Assembly: GCA_025458905.1 (NCBI GenBank)
Contig: JALORN010000003.1
Location: forward strand, 1-64,000
Source: Steroidobacteraceae bacterium
GTDB lineage: Bacteria > Pseudomonadota > Gammaproteobacteria > Steroidobacterales > Steroidobacteraceae
Direction: 5' to 3'
DNA: 64,000 nucleotides
In this document: positions 27,410-35,450 of the stretch, piece after piece
How positions within the stretch are numbered: the first letter of the stretch is position 1
Layout: every line of letters starts with the position of its first letter
Notes under the pieces: generated by a model
Told to the model about the DNA's origin: nothing
The model's input: only the letters and a program-made list of their open reading frames with translations
Database searches by the model: none
Program-made: the position numbers and the translations under genes

Positions 27410-28381
27410 ATGACACTCAACGAGATCAAGGACCTGGTGCGCCCGGACCTCGGTGCCGTCGACGCGGTGATCCGCGTCCGGCTCAAGAGCGCGGTGGGCC
27501 TGGTCGACCAGGTCGCCGAACACATCGTCGCGGGCGGCGGCAAGCGCCTGCGGCCACTGATCGTGCTGCTCGCGGCGCGCGCCTGTGGCTACGGCGGCAG
27601 CAGCCACATCGACGCCGCTGCCTTCATCGAGTTCATCCACACCGCCACGCTGTTGCACGACGACGTCGTGGACGGCTCCTCGCGCCGCCGTGGCCGGCTC
27701 ACCGCCAACGCGATCTACGGCAACCAGGCGAGCGTGCTGGTCGGGGACTTCGTCTACTCGCGCGCCTTCCAGATGATGGCCGCGATCGGCTCGCAGCGTG
27801 TGATGGAGATCATGTCCGAGGCGACCAACGTGATCGCCGAGGGCGAAGTCCTGCAGCTGATGAACGCCAACGACCCGGAGACCACGCAGCAGCGCTACCT
27901 CGAGGTCATCTACCGCAAGACGGCCAAGCTGTTCGAGTCGGGTTCCGAAGTGGCCGCGGTGCTCGCCGGGGCGAGCCCCAGCCTGCAGCGCGCGCTCGCG
28001 ACCTACGGCAAGCACCTCGGCACCGCCTACCAGCTGATCGACGACGTGCTCGACTATCGCTCCGACCCGCAGGAGCGCGGCAAGAACCTTGGCGACGACC
28101 TCGCCGAGGGCAAGCCGACCCTGCCGCTGATCCAGGCGCTGCGCCAGAGCGACGACGCCGCCGCGCGCGAGCGCATCCGGCGCGCCATCGAGCAGGGCGG
28201 GCTGGAAGAGATGGACTCCATCCTCGCCACAATTGAATCGACTGGTGCCCTTGAGTACACTCGCCGGCTCGCTCAGGACGAGGCGGATCAGGCTCTGACG
28301 GCGCTGCACGCGCTGCCCGAGTCCCCGTACAAGAAAGGCCTCGCCGCGCTCGCACGGTTCACCGTCGAACGCACCTCCTGA
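27410..28381 (+). CDS. ispB: Octaprenyl/polyprenyl diphosphate synthase
   Basis: A trans-prenyltransferase that makes the isoprenoid side chain of ubiquinone. The 323-residue product has the GGGKRLRP motif (about 43-50), the first aspartate-rich motif LLHDDVVD (about 81-88), GDFVYSRAF, and the second aspartate-rich motif LIDDVLDY. It ends PYKKGLAALARFTVERTS. A TAGGAT -10-like element at 27395 sits only 10 nt before the ATG, so the mRNA may be leaderless. It is divergent from rplU. Its last third contains a good promoter for the tRNA-Pro downstream. Confidence 0.95.
   Translation: MTLNEIKDLVRPDLGAVDAVIRVRLKSAVGLVDQVAEHIVAGGGKRLRPLIVLLAARACGYGGSSHIDAAAFIEFIHTATLLHDDVVDGSSRRRGRLTANAIYGNQASVLVGDFVYSRAFQMMAAIGSQRVMEIMSEATNVIAEGEVLQLMNANDPETTQQRYLEVIYRKTAKLFESGSEVAAVLAGASPSLQRALATYGKHLGTAYQLIDDVLDYRSDPQERGKNLGDDLAEGKPTLPLIQALRQSDDAAARERIRRAIEQGGLEEMDSILATIESTGALEYTRRLAQDEADQALTALHALPESPYKKGLAALARFTVERTS
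28233..28261 (+). promoter_or_regulatory. Promoter inside ispB for tRNA-Pro
   Basis: TTGAAT (28233-28238) and TACACT (28256-28261), 17 nt apart, lie within the ispB coding sequence. Codons here (ATT, GAA, ACT, GGT, CTT) are unusually AT-rich compared with the rest of the gene. The tRNA starts about 120 nt downstream. Confidence 0.55.
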
Positions 28382-28389
28382 GACCGCTT

Positions 28390-28466
28390 CGGGGTGTAGC
28401 TCAGCCTGGTAGAGCACTACGTTCGGGACGTAGGAGTCGGAGGTTCAAATCCTCTCACCCCGACCA
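28390..28466 (+). tRNA. tRNA-Pro (anticodon CGG)
   Basis: A 77-nt cloverleaf with encoded CCA. The acceptor CGGGGTG pairs with CACCCCG, the D arm is AGCTCAGCCTGGTAGAGC, and the anticodon stem CTACG/CGTAG encloses TTCGGGA, giving anticodon CGG, which reads CCG. It lies 8 nt after ispB. Its 3' end is the left junction of a small island. Confidence 0.97.
28448..28465 (+). repeat. attL-like copy of the tRNA-Pro 3' end
   Basis: AAT-C-CTCTCACCCCGACC, inside the tRNA. The same 18 nt with one change recur at 31158-31175. The shared core is 14 nt (28452-28465). Confidence 0.65.
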
Positions 28467-28568
28467 ACTATTTCAGGAACTTGCGCAGCTTTTTGAGCAC
28501 TGAGAAAGCCGGCGCGTAGCGGATTAACTCCAAGGTAACTCCGCTCGATCGGCGCGCTGAGGACCCGC

Positions 28569-29401
28569 ATGGCCACCGAGTCCGCTGAACCTAAAGCGTC
28601 GAAACCGGGCAACCCTGCCTCGCGCGTCTATGCCGTGTTGCTCGCAGCCGAGCAGCACTCGCCCTACCCGATGTTTCCTCGCTAGAAGGGTGGGCATTCG
28701 TCGCCGGAGCGCAGAATGCCCTTGCGCAGCCGTGGTAGCGCGAGGAGTTGGTCACGTCATTCCTCGGCGACCTTCGCGGACAGATCGCCCTCGTCGAGCG
28801 GCAATGCTCCCTCGACGTCCGCATACCCGACATGCGAAGCGCGGTTGACCAGGCACGCACGCTGACCTCGCCGTTGAACCTCGGGGTTCTGTGGAGATCG
28901 CTCAAAGGCAATTACCTGCGCCCCCAGGACCTCACGCACTGGCAATGGGCTGGCGCGATGGTGGCGCCAGAGCAGGCGCCGCTTGAGCAGGCGGACCTCG
29001 ACGATCTGGTACGCGCGATCGATGAGCTTGAGGCAGCGGCGAACTCCCCTGGCGTACCGCTTGAACTGCAGGCCTTCTTCCTGCGCAACGCTCTCGAGCT
29101 GCGGCCGGCGGTATCGCGTTACCGCGTTCTCGGAGCTCGCGCGCTCGCAGATGAAATCGATCGGTGGCTGGGCGAAATATCGAGGCACGGGGCGAGGCTC
29201 GCAACCGCCGCGGAGCGCGCACCCGAGGCCTCGCAGACGGTAGTCGAAAAGGCGCAGGCGGCGTTCGACAAGTTCGCCAGCGTCTGCGGTAAGGCCGAGG
29301 ACATCTACAAGTGGGGCGAGCGCGCCTATCTCTTCGTACTCACGCACGATGCGAAGATCGCTCCGCTCATGAAGATGATCGGGCAGCTCACCGGCGGCTA
29401 G
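28569..29401 (+). pseudogene. Decayed gene in the island (frameshift and stop near the 5' end)
   Basis: A protein-like frame starts at ATG 28569 and runs to a TAG at 28683. Just before, another frame continues with GWAFVAGAQNALAQPW, is interrupted by a TAG at 28736, and then runs REELVTSFLGDLRGQ to a stop at 29401. The three pieces read as one ancestral protein of about 275 residues broken by one frameshift and one nonsense codon. The last piece can still be translated from a TTG at 28748 (217 residues, AGGAG-like GAGGAG just before). It is helical and charged, ends MKMIGQLTGG and matches no family I recognise. If the first piece is not truly coding, the 3' ORF alone would be the gene. Confidence 0.55.
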
Positions 29402-29406
29402 GTGAG

Positions 29407-29802
29407 CTAGCCGGGTGCCTGAGCTGCCGCAGCGTCATAAATGCACGTACCGAACTCGATCACGTACTCCCGCACATGCGGCGAGCTCCACGGATCCAGG
29501 TGCTGAAAATCCAACTCCAACGGGATCAGCGCTTCGAGCTCCGACTTCCATGCATGAGAAACGTCCGACCAGTGCCATTCGCCCGGGCCCATGGGCCGCA
29601 TTCCGCAGTCCATCCGCTGCGGAGGATCGCGAAACGGTTCCGTGAAGAGGACGGCGACGTCCAAGTCGCTATCCAGGCGACTCGTGCCTTTCGCTCTGCT
29701 TCCGAACAGGTACACCCGGAGAACGTCCGGCTTCGCACGGGCCCAAGCAGCGATCACTCTGGCAGCTTCATCGGCTTCCAAGTAGTACCCTCTAGGCCGC
29801 AA
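29407..29802 (-). CDS. MNT-type nucleotidyltransferase
   Basis: A 131-residue minimal nucleotidyltransferase of the DNA polymerase beta superfamily. The hallmark GS-x10-DxD motif reads GSRAKGTSRLDSDLDVAV, and the fold ends with the ALIPLELDFQHL strand. Such proteins are often antitoxins that AMPylate a HEPN toxin, or are parts of antibiotic-resistance families. No HEPN gene with an RxxxxH motif lies beside it, so a complete pair cannot be claimed. The start at TTG 29802 is a guess; the frame is open further upstream without ATG. It runs convergently to the decayed gene, 5 nt away. Confidence 0.72.
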   Translation of the reverse strand: MRPRGYYLEADEAARVIAAWARAKPDVLRVYLFGSRAKGTSRLDSDLDVAVLFTEPFRDPPQRMDCGMRPMGPGEWHWSDVSHAWKSELEALIPLELDFQHLDPWSSPHVREYVIEFGTCIYDAAAAQAPG

Positions 29803-29849
29803 CGACGGCGGCCGGCCTATTGCAGCTGGAAAGCTGGCGCCGGTGAAGG

Positions 29850-30050
29850 TCAGGAATTCTTTCCCTGCGCTAAAGCCGCGGCGAGCGCATCGGCCAAGGA
29901 CGCCTCGTTTTCGAGCGCCTCCGGAAGACCGCTCAAGGGATCGCTGACCGCCGTGCTCAACAGTTCCGCCACAGCCATGTCAGCGTTGCAAGCCTGCTCC
30001 TGCAGAGCCAACGTGCAGACCCACAGCGAACGCATTTCCTTGTCGAGCAC
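29850..30050 (-). CDS. Tiny acidic ORF upstream of the nucleotidyltransferase, unknown
   Basis: A 66-residue helical, acidic product starting at GTG 30050 and ending LAQGKNS. It has the same direction as the nucleotidyltransferase, 47 nt before it, so they may be co-transcribed. It contains a hydrophobic patch and alanine-rich ends but lacks the RxxxxH signature of HEPN toxins. It may be a partner, a fragment or a chance ORF. No family is recognised. Confidence 0.4.
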   Translation of the reverse strand: MLDKEMRSLWVCTLALQEQACNADMAVAELLSTAVSDPLSGLPEALENEASLADALAAALAQGKNS

Positions 30051-30180
30051 CTCAATTCCGGTTTGCCGTCAGGCGACTTCCCGCGAGCGCGACAATCGCA
30101 TCGATCTTCTGGTTGCGGGAGGAGTCCACACATGACGCTAGGCGGGCACGATGCCGAATCCGGACGAGGGCGGCACCTAC

Positions 30181-30717
30181 CTAACAGTCCTCCTCTTGCC
30201 CCAGGGTCTCCAAGAGCGCTACTTCTAGCCCGGCGGTGCTAAGGTCGTTAAACACCTTTAGCTGCTGCTCGGAAGACACTCCAGAACATACGCCGCGAAC
30301 AACGGCAATCTTCTTGCCGCGAATAAGATCGGGACGGTCCCGGAGATAAGGCACCACATCCTTGCATACCATTCGATCTAGCCCGACTTCGCAGAGTCCC
30401 GCTCGAGCGAGCAAATGCACATCCACTCTCTTGTCGCTCGTGGGGTACTGCCACCCTGTCGGTCCTTGCAAACCGTGGAGTCTTTCGAATAGCAGTACAG
30501 GCATGAGCAACAGAAGCGAGAAAACCCAGAACGACCAAGGCGCCGAGCGCCGTGCTGACACCCAGAACGCTGGGGCCGTGAAGAGCACACCCGCTACCAC
30601 GGTCAATGAAGTCGGCGCGCGGACCACGAAGGTCAGTAGGCAAAAGAGCGGTACTCCGCAAAGGGCGGGCCAGTACCTCTCAATCGCGACGTTGAATGGG
30701 ACTCGCTCCTGACGCAT
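30181..30717 (-). CDS. Small membrane protein of unknown function in the island
   Basis: A 178-residue product starting at ATG 30717. The N-terminal half has three to four hydrophobic helices (LCGVPLFCLLTFVV, SLTVVAGVLFTAPAFWV, FWVFSLLLLMPVLLF). The C-terminal half is soluble, with several cysteines (GLCEVG, MVCKDV, GVCSGV) and a final EEDC. The codon use and GC content differ from the flanking chromosome. No family is recognised. Its place in the remnant suggests cargo rather than a core function. Confidence 0.6.
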   Translation of the reverse strand: MRQERVPFNVAIERYWPALCGVPLFCLLTFVVRAPTSLTVVAGVLFTAPAFWVSARRSAPWSFWVFSLLLLMPVLLFERLHGLQGPTGWQYPTSDKRVDVHLLARAGLCEVGLDRMVCKDVVPYLRDRPDLIRGKKIAVVRGVCSGVSSEQQLKVFNDLSTAGLEVALLETLGQEEDC

Positions 30718-31157
30718 CTACAACCCTAGCGCCAAACGCTGAGGTCAACGGCCGGCTGCCGTCGCCTCGGTTTGCACTTTATCCCACCCGGTCCGTTGCC
30801 CGACTCTGGGCGACGTGCCGTGACCATGCTCGGGCCCGTTGTCCAAGGGTCACGTCGAAAAGTTTCCACTCGCTAAGGCAACCCACGCGGTCCAGTCCAT
30901 TGATCGAATGTGCCTCGGTACATCGTCTCTGGCATCGGCGGGTAGGGATGTACCCCGCTTGGCGCCAATGCAGGCAAGACTTGCGGAGACGCACCAAAAT
31001 CCTATTGCCTCGTCCTCAGATCGCGTGTCGCGCCCTGCGTTGCTGAAGATCCAACGGGTGATGCCCGAAGGCCTAGGTTGACACAGTTTAGTCGAAACTA
31101 TTTGTCTCTAGATCATAGGCTTGCACGTGTTTTCATAGGCCTTGGCGCAGTAGTCTG
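30718..31157. other. Non-coding part of the island, no gene seen
   Basis: About 440 nt of lower-GC sequence between the membrane protein and the right repeat. Short open frames exist on both strands but none has protein-like composition or a start with a ribosome-binding site. It may hold remains of lost genes. Confidence 0.55.
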
Positions 31158-31175
31158 AATTCTCTCACCCCGACC
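31158..31175 (+). repeat. attR-like copy of the tRNA-Pro 3' end
   Basis: AAT-T-CTCTCACCCCGACC repeats the tRNA-Pro end (28448-28465) with one mismatch. No tRNA body precedes it, so it is not a second tRNA. It marks the right edge of the low-GC segment. Confidence 0.65.
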
Positions 31176-31234
31176 TTACCGGCGATCTAGGGTGCCCTTG
31201 GGGGACCATGGCCGCGGGATCGGGTGGTTCGCGT

Positions 31235-32107
31235 TTATGGCACCGCGCTCGATCCGCGCCTCGATCGCGACCTCCCGCCCCGCCCTGCAGCGCGGCGGCT
31301 CGCCACTACGCCGTCTCCGACGATCCGGGTTTCGAACCCGGCCCGTTCCAGTCGCGTCGCGACCTCGCGCGGCACGTCGCGTCCGCTGGTCAGGCGATTG
31401 GGGGTGCCCGTGTAATGGAACAGGCGGCCCCTGGGCCCCAGCAGCCGCGCGAACGCGTCGTAGACGCGCTGTGAATAGAGCTCGCCCGCGATGCCGAAGC
31501 GCGGCGGGTCGTGCAGGATCGCCTCGTAGCCCGCATCCGGCAGGTCGGCCAGCCGCGCCGTCACATCCGCCTCCTCGAGGCGCAGCCTGGCGCCGTCTGC
31601 GGCAGGCGACCAGGGGTTGAGCGTGCGCAGCCAGAGGACGGCCGGGCTCTTCTCGAACGAGTGCACGGAGGCGGCGCCGGCCTCGAGACAGGCGGCCGCG
31701 AAGTAGCCGAGGCCGCCGCAGGTGTCGAGCACCCGGCCACCGCGCGGCACGACCAGCGCGACCTTGCGTCTGGCGTCCTCCCACGGGGAGACCTGCGCGG
31801 TCGGCAGCATCTTGATGCCGTCGATCTCGAAGGTCGGCGGACCCCAGTCGGTCGGGACCAGCTTGACCAGCGCCCCGTCATACCGCGCCACGGGCTCGAA
31901 GGCCGAGCCCGTGAAGCGATAGACGGTGCGCTCGCGGCAGGGATCGATCCATTCGAAACGTCGACCGGCGAGGCACCAGCCGGCCGCGTCGACCTCGACA
32001 CGCGCCTGCGTGCGGCCGAGATCGAGCGAGCACATCACCTCGCGCTCGCCCGCCGCGGCGGCGGCGCGCAGGCGGGCCTGCAGGGCGGCGGTCAGGAGCG
32101 GCAGCAT
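31235..32107 (-). CDS. Class I SAM-dependent methyltransferase (COG2521-like)
   Basis: A 290-residue putative methyltransferase of the type often annotated as a predicted archaeal methyltransferase (COG2521). The Rossmann motifs are visible: motif I VLDTCGGLGYFAAACLEAGA, motif II SFEKSPAVLWL and the catalytic-like HDPPRFG, followed by FHYTGTPNRLTSG. Residues before motif I carry the conserved IDGIKMLPT and SPWEDARRKV blocks. The target is unknown; DPPR resembles motifs in RNA base methyltransferases. It ends with an Arg/Ser-rich tail just outside the island, and the ATG at 32107 faces the divergent SnoaL-like gene. Confidence 0.75.
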   Translation of the reverse strand: MLPLLTAALQARLRAAAAAGEREVMCSLDLGRTQARVEVDAAGWCLAGRRFEWIDPCRERTVYRFTGSAFEPVARYDGALVKLVPTDWGPPTFEIDGIKMLPTAQVSPWEDARRKVALVVPRGGRVLDTCGGLGYFAAACLEAGAASVHSFEKSPAVLWLRTLNPWSPAADGARLRLEEADVTARLADLPDAGYEAILHDPPRFGIAGELYSQRVYDAFARLLGPRGRLFHYTGTPNRLTSGRDVPREVATRLERAGFETRIVGDGVVASRRAAGRGGRSRSRRGSSAVP

Positions 32108-32235
32108 CGACGACTTGTGCCACAGCCACGCACCGGCCGTCCATCCGCCGCCGATCGCGCGAACCCCGGGCTAGAATCGGCCGCGCCGGCGCCGTCTCGC
32201 TGCGACGTGCCCGACATCCCAGCAGGAGGCTCCAG

Positions 32236-32817
32236 ATGCGTCTTCCGATGCCCGCGCTCGCCGCGTCCCTCGTCGCCCTCGCCACCCTCCCGGCCGCCAC
32301 GCCGGCGGCCGCCGCGGACGGCGCCGCGCCCGGCAAGCCGGTGATCGCCTGCGAGGGCAACGAGAAGAACCTGCAGACCTACCTGCAGATCCACAAGGTG
32401 CTCTTCATGGAGCGCGACGCGTCGCGCGTCGGCGAGTTCTATGCCCCGGAGGTCATCTCGCACAACCTCGACAGTGGTGGCGGCGGCGCGCGCAAGGTCA
32501 AGAACTCGGACATGGCGAAGATGTGGGCCGCCTCGAAGAAGTACAACCCGGACCGCGTTCTCGCCGACGACCTCATCATCTGCCAGGGCCCCTACGTGGT
32601 GGTGCGCACCACGTTGATCAACAGTGACACGACGGGCTACGAGGGCAACGCACCGACCGGCAAGTCCTACTCGATCAGCGCCACCGACATCTATCGCTTC
32701 CAGGACGGCAAGGTCGTCGAGCGCTGGGGCAATGCCGACCTCGTCAGCATGTACAAGCAGCTCGGCTACACGCTGACGCCGCCGGAGTCGGCGCGCCGCA
32801 AGAGCGCGGCGAACTGA
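32236..32817 (+). CDS. Secreted SnoaL-like / NTF2-like protein
   Basis: A 193-residue exported protein with a strong signal peptide (ALAASLVALATLPAATPAAAAD). The mature part matches SnoaL-like polyketide-cyclase/NTF2 folds: YLQIHKVLFMERDASRVGEFYAPEVISHN and DIYRFQDGKVVERWGNAD. GGAGG lies 8 nt before the ATG, and a TAGAAT -10-like element is at 32172-32177. Such proteins are usually ligand binding or small-substrate isomerases; the location here is the periplasm. No operon partner is visible. Confidence 0.72.
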   Translation: MRLPMPALAASLVALATLPAATPAAAADGAAPGKPVIACEGNEKNLQTYLQIHKVLFMERDASRVGEFYAPEVISHNLDSGGGGARKVKNSDMAKMWAASKKYNPDRVLADDLIICQGPYVVVRTTLINSDTTGYEGNAPTGKSYSISATDIYRFQDGKVVERWGNADLVSMYKQLGYTLTPPESARRKSAAN

Positions 32818-33055
32818 GCGGCTCGCCGCGTCGCGGGCCTGCACCGGATCGTGGCCCCCGGGCGCCCGGCGGCCACCCCGGTGCGCAACCGACGGGCGAC
32901 AGGACACGACCGCCCTGCGACGCGGATCACGTCCGGCCGACCTCCCGCATGCGGTGACCGTGGCAACTGTGCGGTCGCGCAGCACCCCATCTGCTCGACG
33001 GGCATAACCTGCCGCTCGGGCGGACCGGGCTGTGCCCGGCACGAGGATCGCGACG

Positions 33056-34555
33056 GTGAATTCGGCGGCATGGTTGCCCATCGGGGCAGATGAACTGCGG
33101 GTCGGGCACTACGTGCGGATCGGCGACCGCTGGTTCGAGCATCCGTTCCTCAAGAGCACGTTCATGATCTCGAGCGCCGAGGAGATCGCCGCGATCCGCG
33201 CGGCGGGCCTCGCGCAGGTGTTCTTCGACCCCGGCCGCTCGAACGTCGCTCCGCCCTCGATCCCGGTGCTGCAACCGGCCGTGTTGCCGGAACCCCCCGT
33301 ACTCCAGCCTGCCGGACGGCCGGCGCCGGAACCTGCAGCCACTACCTCCGCCTCCGCGCCCGAACCTGCCCCGGAGCCCGCTCCCGGTCCCGCTCCCGCG
33401 CCCGAACCCGCGCCTGCGCTCGAGCCCGCTACCGCCCTCCCGCCCGCCCCGCCCCCGGCTCCTGCACCGGCCCCGGCGCGCGCCGTCGCGACGCGGGTGC
33501 CTCCGGGGCCGACGCCGCTGGCCTGGCACGCACCCGTGGACCTTGGGGCGCTGCGTGCCAACCTCGCGCAGTCGCGTGAGGACTATCGGGCGGCCGTCGA
33601 CGGCGCGGCACGCGCCCTCGCGATGCTCGATGCCGGCGACGCCCTCGGCCAGGAGGCGACGCTCGGCGCCGTGCGCCAGGTGCTCGCGCTCGCGGCAGGC
33701 CGGGAGCGCCCCCTGACGCTCGCCCCGGTCGCGGCCCCTGTGGGCACGCAACGTCGCCAGGCCTTCCTGTCCATGGATGCGGCCGCACTGGCCGCTGCGG
33801 TCGGCCGGCGGCTGCGCCTCGACGCGGCCGACCTGCAGGCCCTGACCACGGCCGCGATGGTGCATGCAGTCGGGCTAGCCAGGCTGCCCCCGCGACTGCG
33901 CGACGAATCGCGCGTGCAGGGCCGTGACGAGCTGGCCGAGTTCCGGCAGTACCCGCGACTCGGCGCGACGCTGCTGCGCGAGTACGTCGGTTTCGCGCCG
34001 GAAGTGATCCGCATCGTCGAGCAGCATCGCGAGCGGCTCGACGGCAGCGGCTTCCCCTCGGGGGCGCGCGGCGACCGCATCCACCCCCTGGCGCCGGTGG
34101 TCGGGGCGATCCGCGAGTTCCAGGTGCTGGCCTGCCGCGACGGGCCGCCGATGCCCGCCGCGGCGCTCGCCCAGCTGTACCTGAAGCTGCGCGGCGCGTA
34201 TGGCGCGGCCATCGTCGAGCACGTGATCGCCGCCCTGACGGTATACCCACCGGGAGCCTTCGTTGCGCTGTCGGACGGCCGGATCGCACGCGTGGCGCGC
34301 GTCAGCGACCGCGCGCGGCTCGCGCCCCTGGTGTGGCTGTACGACGCAGCGACACCCCCGAACCAGGCACAGCTCGTCGACCTGTCGGAGCCGGGTGGCG
34401 CGAGCATCGAGCGGGTGCTCGATCCCCGTACCCTCCCCGAGGAGGTCCGAGGCCGCCTCGGCGGCGACTGGGCAGGCCTCACCTTCCCGGCACCCGTCGC
34501 TCCGCCGATGGGCGCGCGCCCGCCCGCGCTGCGGGTCGCCGGCGATGCGCGCTGA
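33056..34555 (+). CDS. Degenerate HD-GYP-like protein with DUF3391 N-terminus
   Basis: A roughly 499-residue protein. The N-terminus (ELRVGHYVRIGDRWFEHPFLKSTF) is the DUF3391-type domain seen before HD-GYP phosphodiesterases. A 90-residue linker made almost only of Pro, Ala and Glu follows. The C-terminal half aligns to HD-GYP but has lost key residues: the HD pair reads HAVGL, the HHERLDGSGYP motif reads QHRERLDGSGFPSG, and the GYP stretch is changed. The metal site is therefore probably incomplete, suggesting a c-di-GMP or protein-binding role rather than hydrolysis. GTG 33056 has GAGGA 8 nt upstream; an earlier GTG at 33032 is possible. Confidence 0.75.
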   Translation: MNSAAWLPIGADELRVGHYVRIGDRWFEHPFLKSTFMISSAEEIAAIRAAGLAQVFFDPGRSNVAPPSIPVLQPAVLPEPPVLQPAGRPAPEPAATTSASAPEPAPEPAPGPAPAPEPAPALEPATALPPAPPPAPAPAPARAVATRVPPGPTPLAWHAPVDLGALRANLAQSREDYRAAVDGAARALAMLDAGDALGQEATLGAVRQVLALAAGRERPLTLAPVAAPVGTQRRQAFLSMDAAALAAAVGRRLRLDAADLQALTTAAMVHAVGLARLPPRLRDESRVQGRDELAEFRQYPRLGATLLREYVGFAPEVIRIVEQHRERLDGSGFPSGARGDRIHPLAPVVGAIREFQVLACRDGPPMPAAALAQLYLKLRGAYGAAIVEHVIAALTVYPPGAFVALSDGRIARVARVSDRARLAPLVWLYDAATPPNQAQLVDLSEPGGASIERVLDPRTLPEEVRGRLGGDWAGLTFPAPVAPPMGARPPALRVAGDAR

Positions 34556-34714
34556 CCACCGCGCGCGACCCGTCCCGCACCGACGCCGCGCGAATCGCCG
34601 TGGCCGGCGAACGGGCCGGCGCCGAGGCAGGGAGGTCGCGCGAGGCCGCGACGGCTACAGTCGTGCCTTGCGCGCCGCCGCCGCGTGCGGCGCACGGCCC
34701 TGCGGGAGACCTCT

Positions 34715-35221
34715 GTGCCCAGCCCCCTGATCCGCGCCGCCCTGATGGTCCGGGACCTCGAGCGCAGCCGTGCGTTCTACGAGGCCGTGCTGTCGTTGCA
34801 CGGCCTCTACCTCGACGCCGACCTCACGGCGACGCTCTCCTGGAAGCTGCTCGGGCTCGCGCCCGGCACCCGCATCCGCGCCGCGATCCTCAAGCCGCGC
34901 CGCATCGACGACCGCCCGGCACCGGACTTCGGAATGCTCGGCCTGTTCGAACTCGCCGATGCACGGCCGTCCGCGGCGGCGCCACCGGACGCGGTCCGCT
35001 TCGGCGAGGCCGTCCTCGTCTTCTACGTCGCCGACCTCGACGCGGCATTGCGCGCGGTGGTGGCCGGCGGCGGCCGCGTCCTGTCGGGCCCGGAGCGTTT
35101 CCGCATGCCCGAACTCGACGTCGACGTCGCCGAGGCGATCGTGCGCGATCCGGAGGGTGTGGCGCTGAACCTCGTCCAGACTCCCGAGTCGCTCGCCTGG
35201 GAGACGACCGAGCGCGCCTGA
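34715..35221 (+). CDS. VOC (glyoxalase/bleomycin-resistance) family protein
   Basis: A 168-residue vicinal-oxygen-chelate fold protein with two beta-alpha-beta-beta-beta halves: PLIRAALMVRDLERSRAFYEAVL and AVLVFYVADLDAALRAVVAGG, then VRDPEGVALNLVQTP. Expected metal ligands are not all evident: the second half ends with a Glu in DPEG, but no histidine is obvious at the first position. The start is GTG with GGGAG 6 nt upstream. It stands alone between the HD-GYP-like gene and the ferritin-like pair. The substrate is unknown. Confidence 0.75.
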   Translation: MPSPLIRAALMVRDLERSRAFYEAVLSLHGLYLDADLTATLSWKLLGLAPGTRIRAAILKPRRIDDRPAPDFGMLGLFELADARPSAAAPPDAVRFGEAVLVFYVADLDAALRAVVAGGGRVLSGPERFRMPELDVDVAEAIVRDPEGVALNLVQTPESLAWETTERA

Positions 35222-35450
35222 GCGGTGCGCTTCGCGGCGACTCGAGGCTCGCCCGACCGCCTCGCTGCAAAGCTTGCGGCCTCGCTGAAAATCGTGCGCG
35301 CGGCGCGCGGGTGGCCCCGGGCGTCGGCCACCGCGGAGCGCCGCAACCCCGGGCCCTGCCAGGCAGGGACGCACCCCGACCGCGCGACCCTCGATGGCAT
35401 GCGCATTGCAACACCCTGCACCCGACCCAGCGACCGCGCAGGAGACTCCC

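Larger units (their letters stand above)
28467..31175. mobile_element. Small integrated remnant at tRNA-Pro, no integrase left
   Basis: About 2.7 kb bounded by the 3' end of tRNA-Pro and a second copy of that end. GC content drops visibly, codon use changes, and the genes inside are unknown or decayed, while core-like sequence resumes at once after 31175. No integrase, transposase or plasmid gene is visible. The most likely reading is a deleted genomic island or satellite that entered at the tRNA. This is inference from the direct repeat and the composition. Confidence 0.6.

Noticed and set aside
29850-30050. HEPN toxin partner of the nucleotidyltransferase
   Set aside because: The product is too short and lacks the RxxxxH motif.
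30727-30757. Integron attC-like arm (ACGCTGAGGTCAACGGCC)
   Set aside because: One arm resembles environmental attC sites, but the complementary arm and an IntI gene are missing.
31158-31175. Possible second tRNA-Pro
   Set aside because: Only the 3' end is present; no acceptor, D or anticodon arm precedes it. It is better read as an attachment-site copy.
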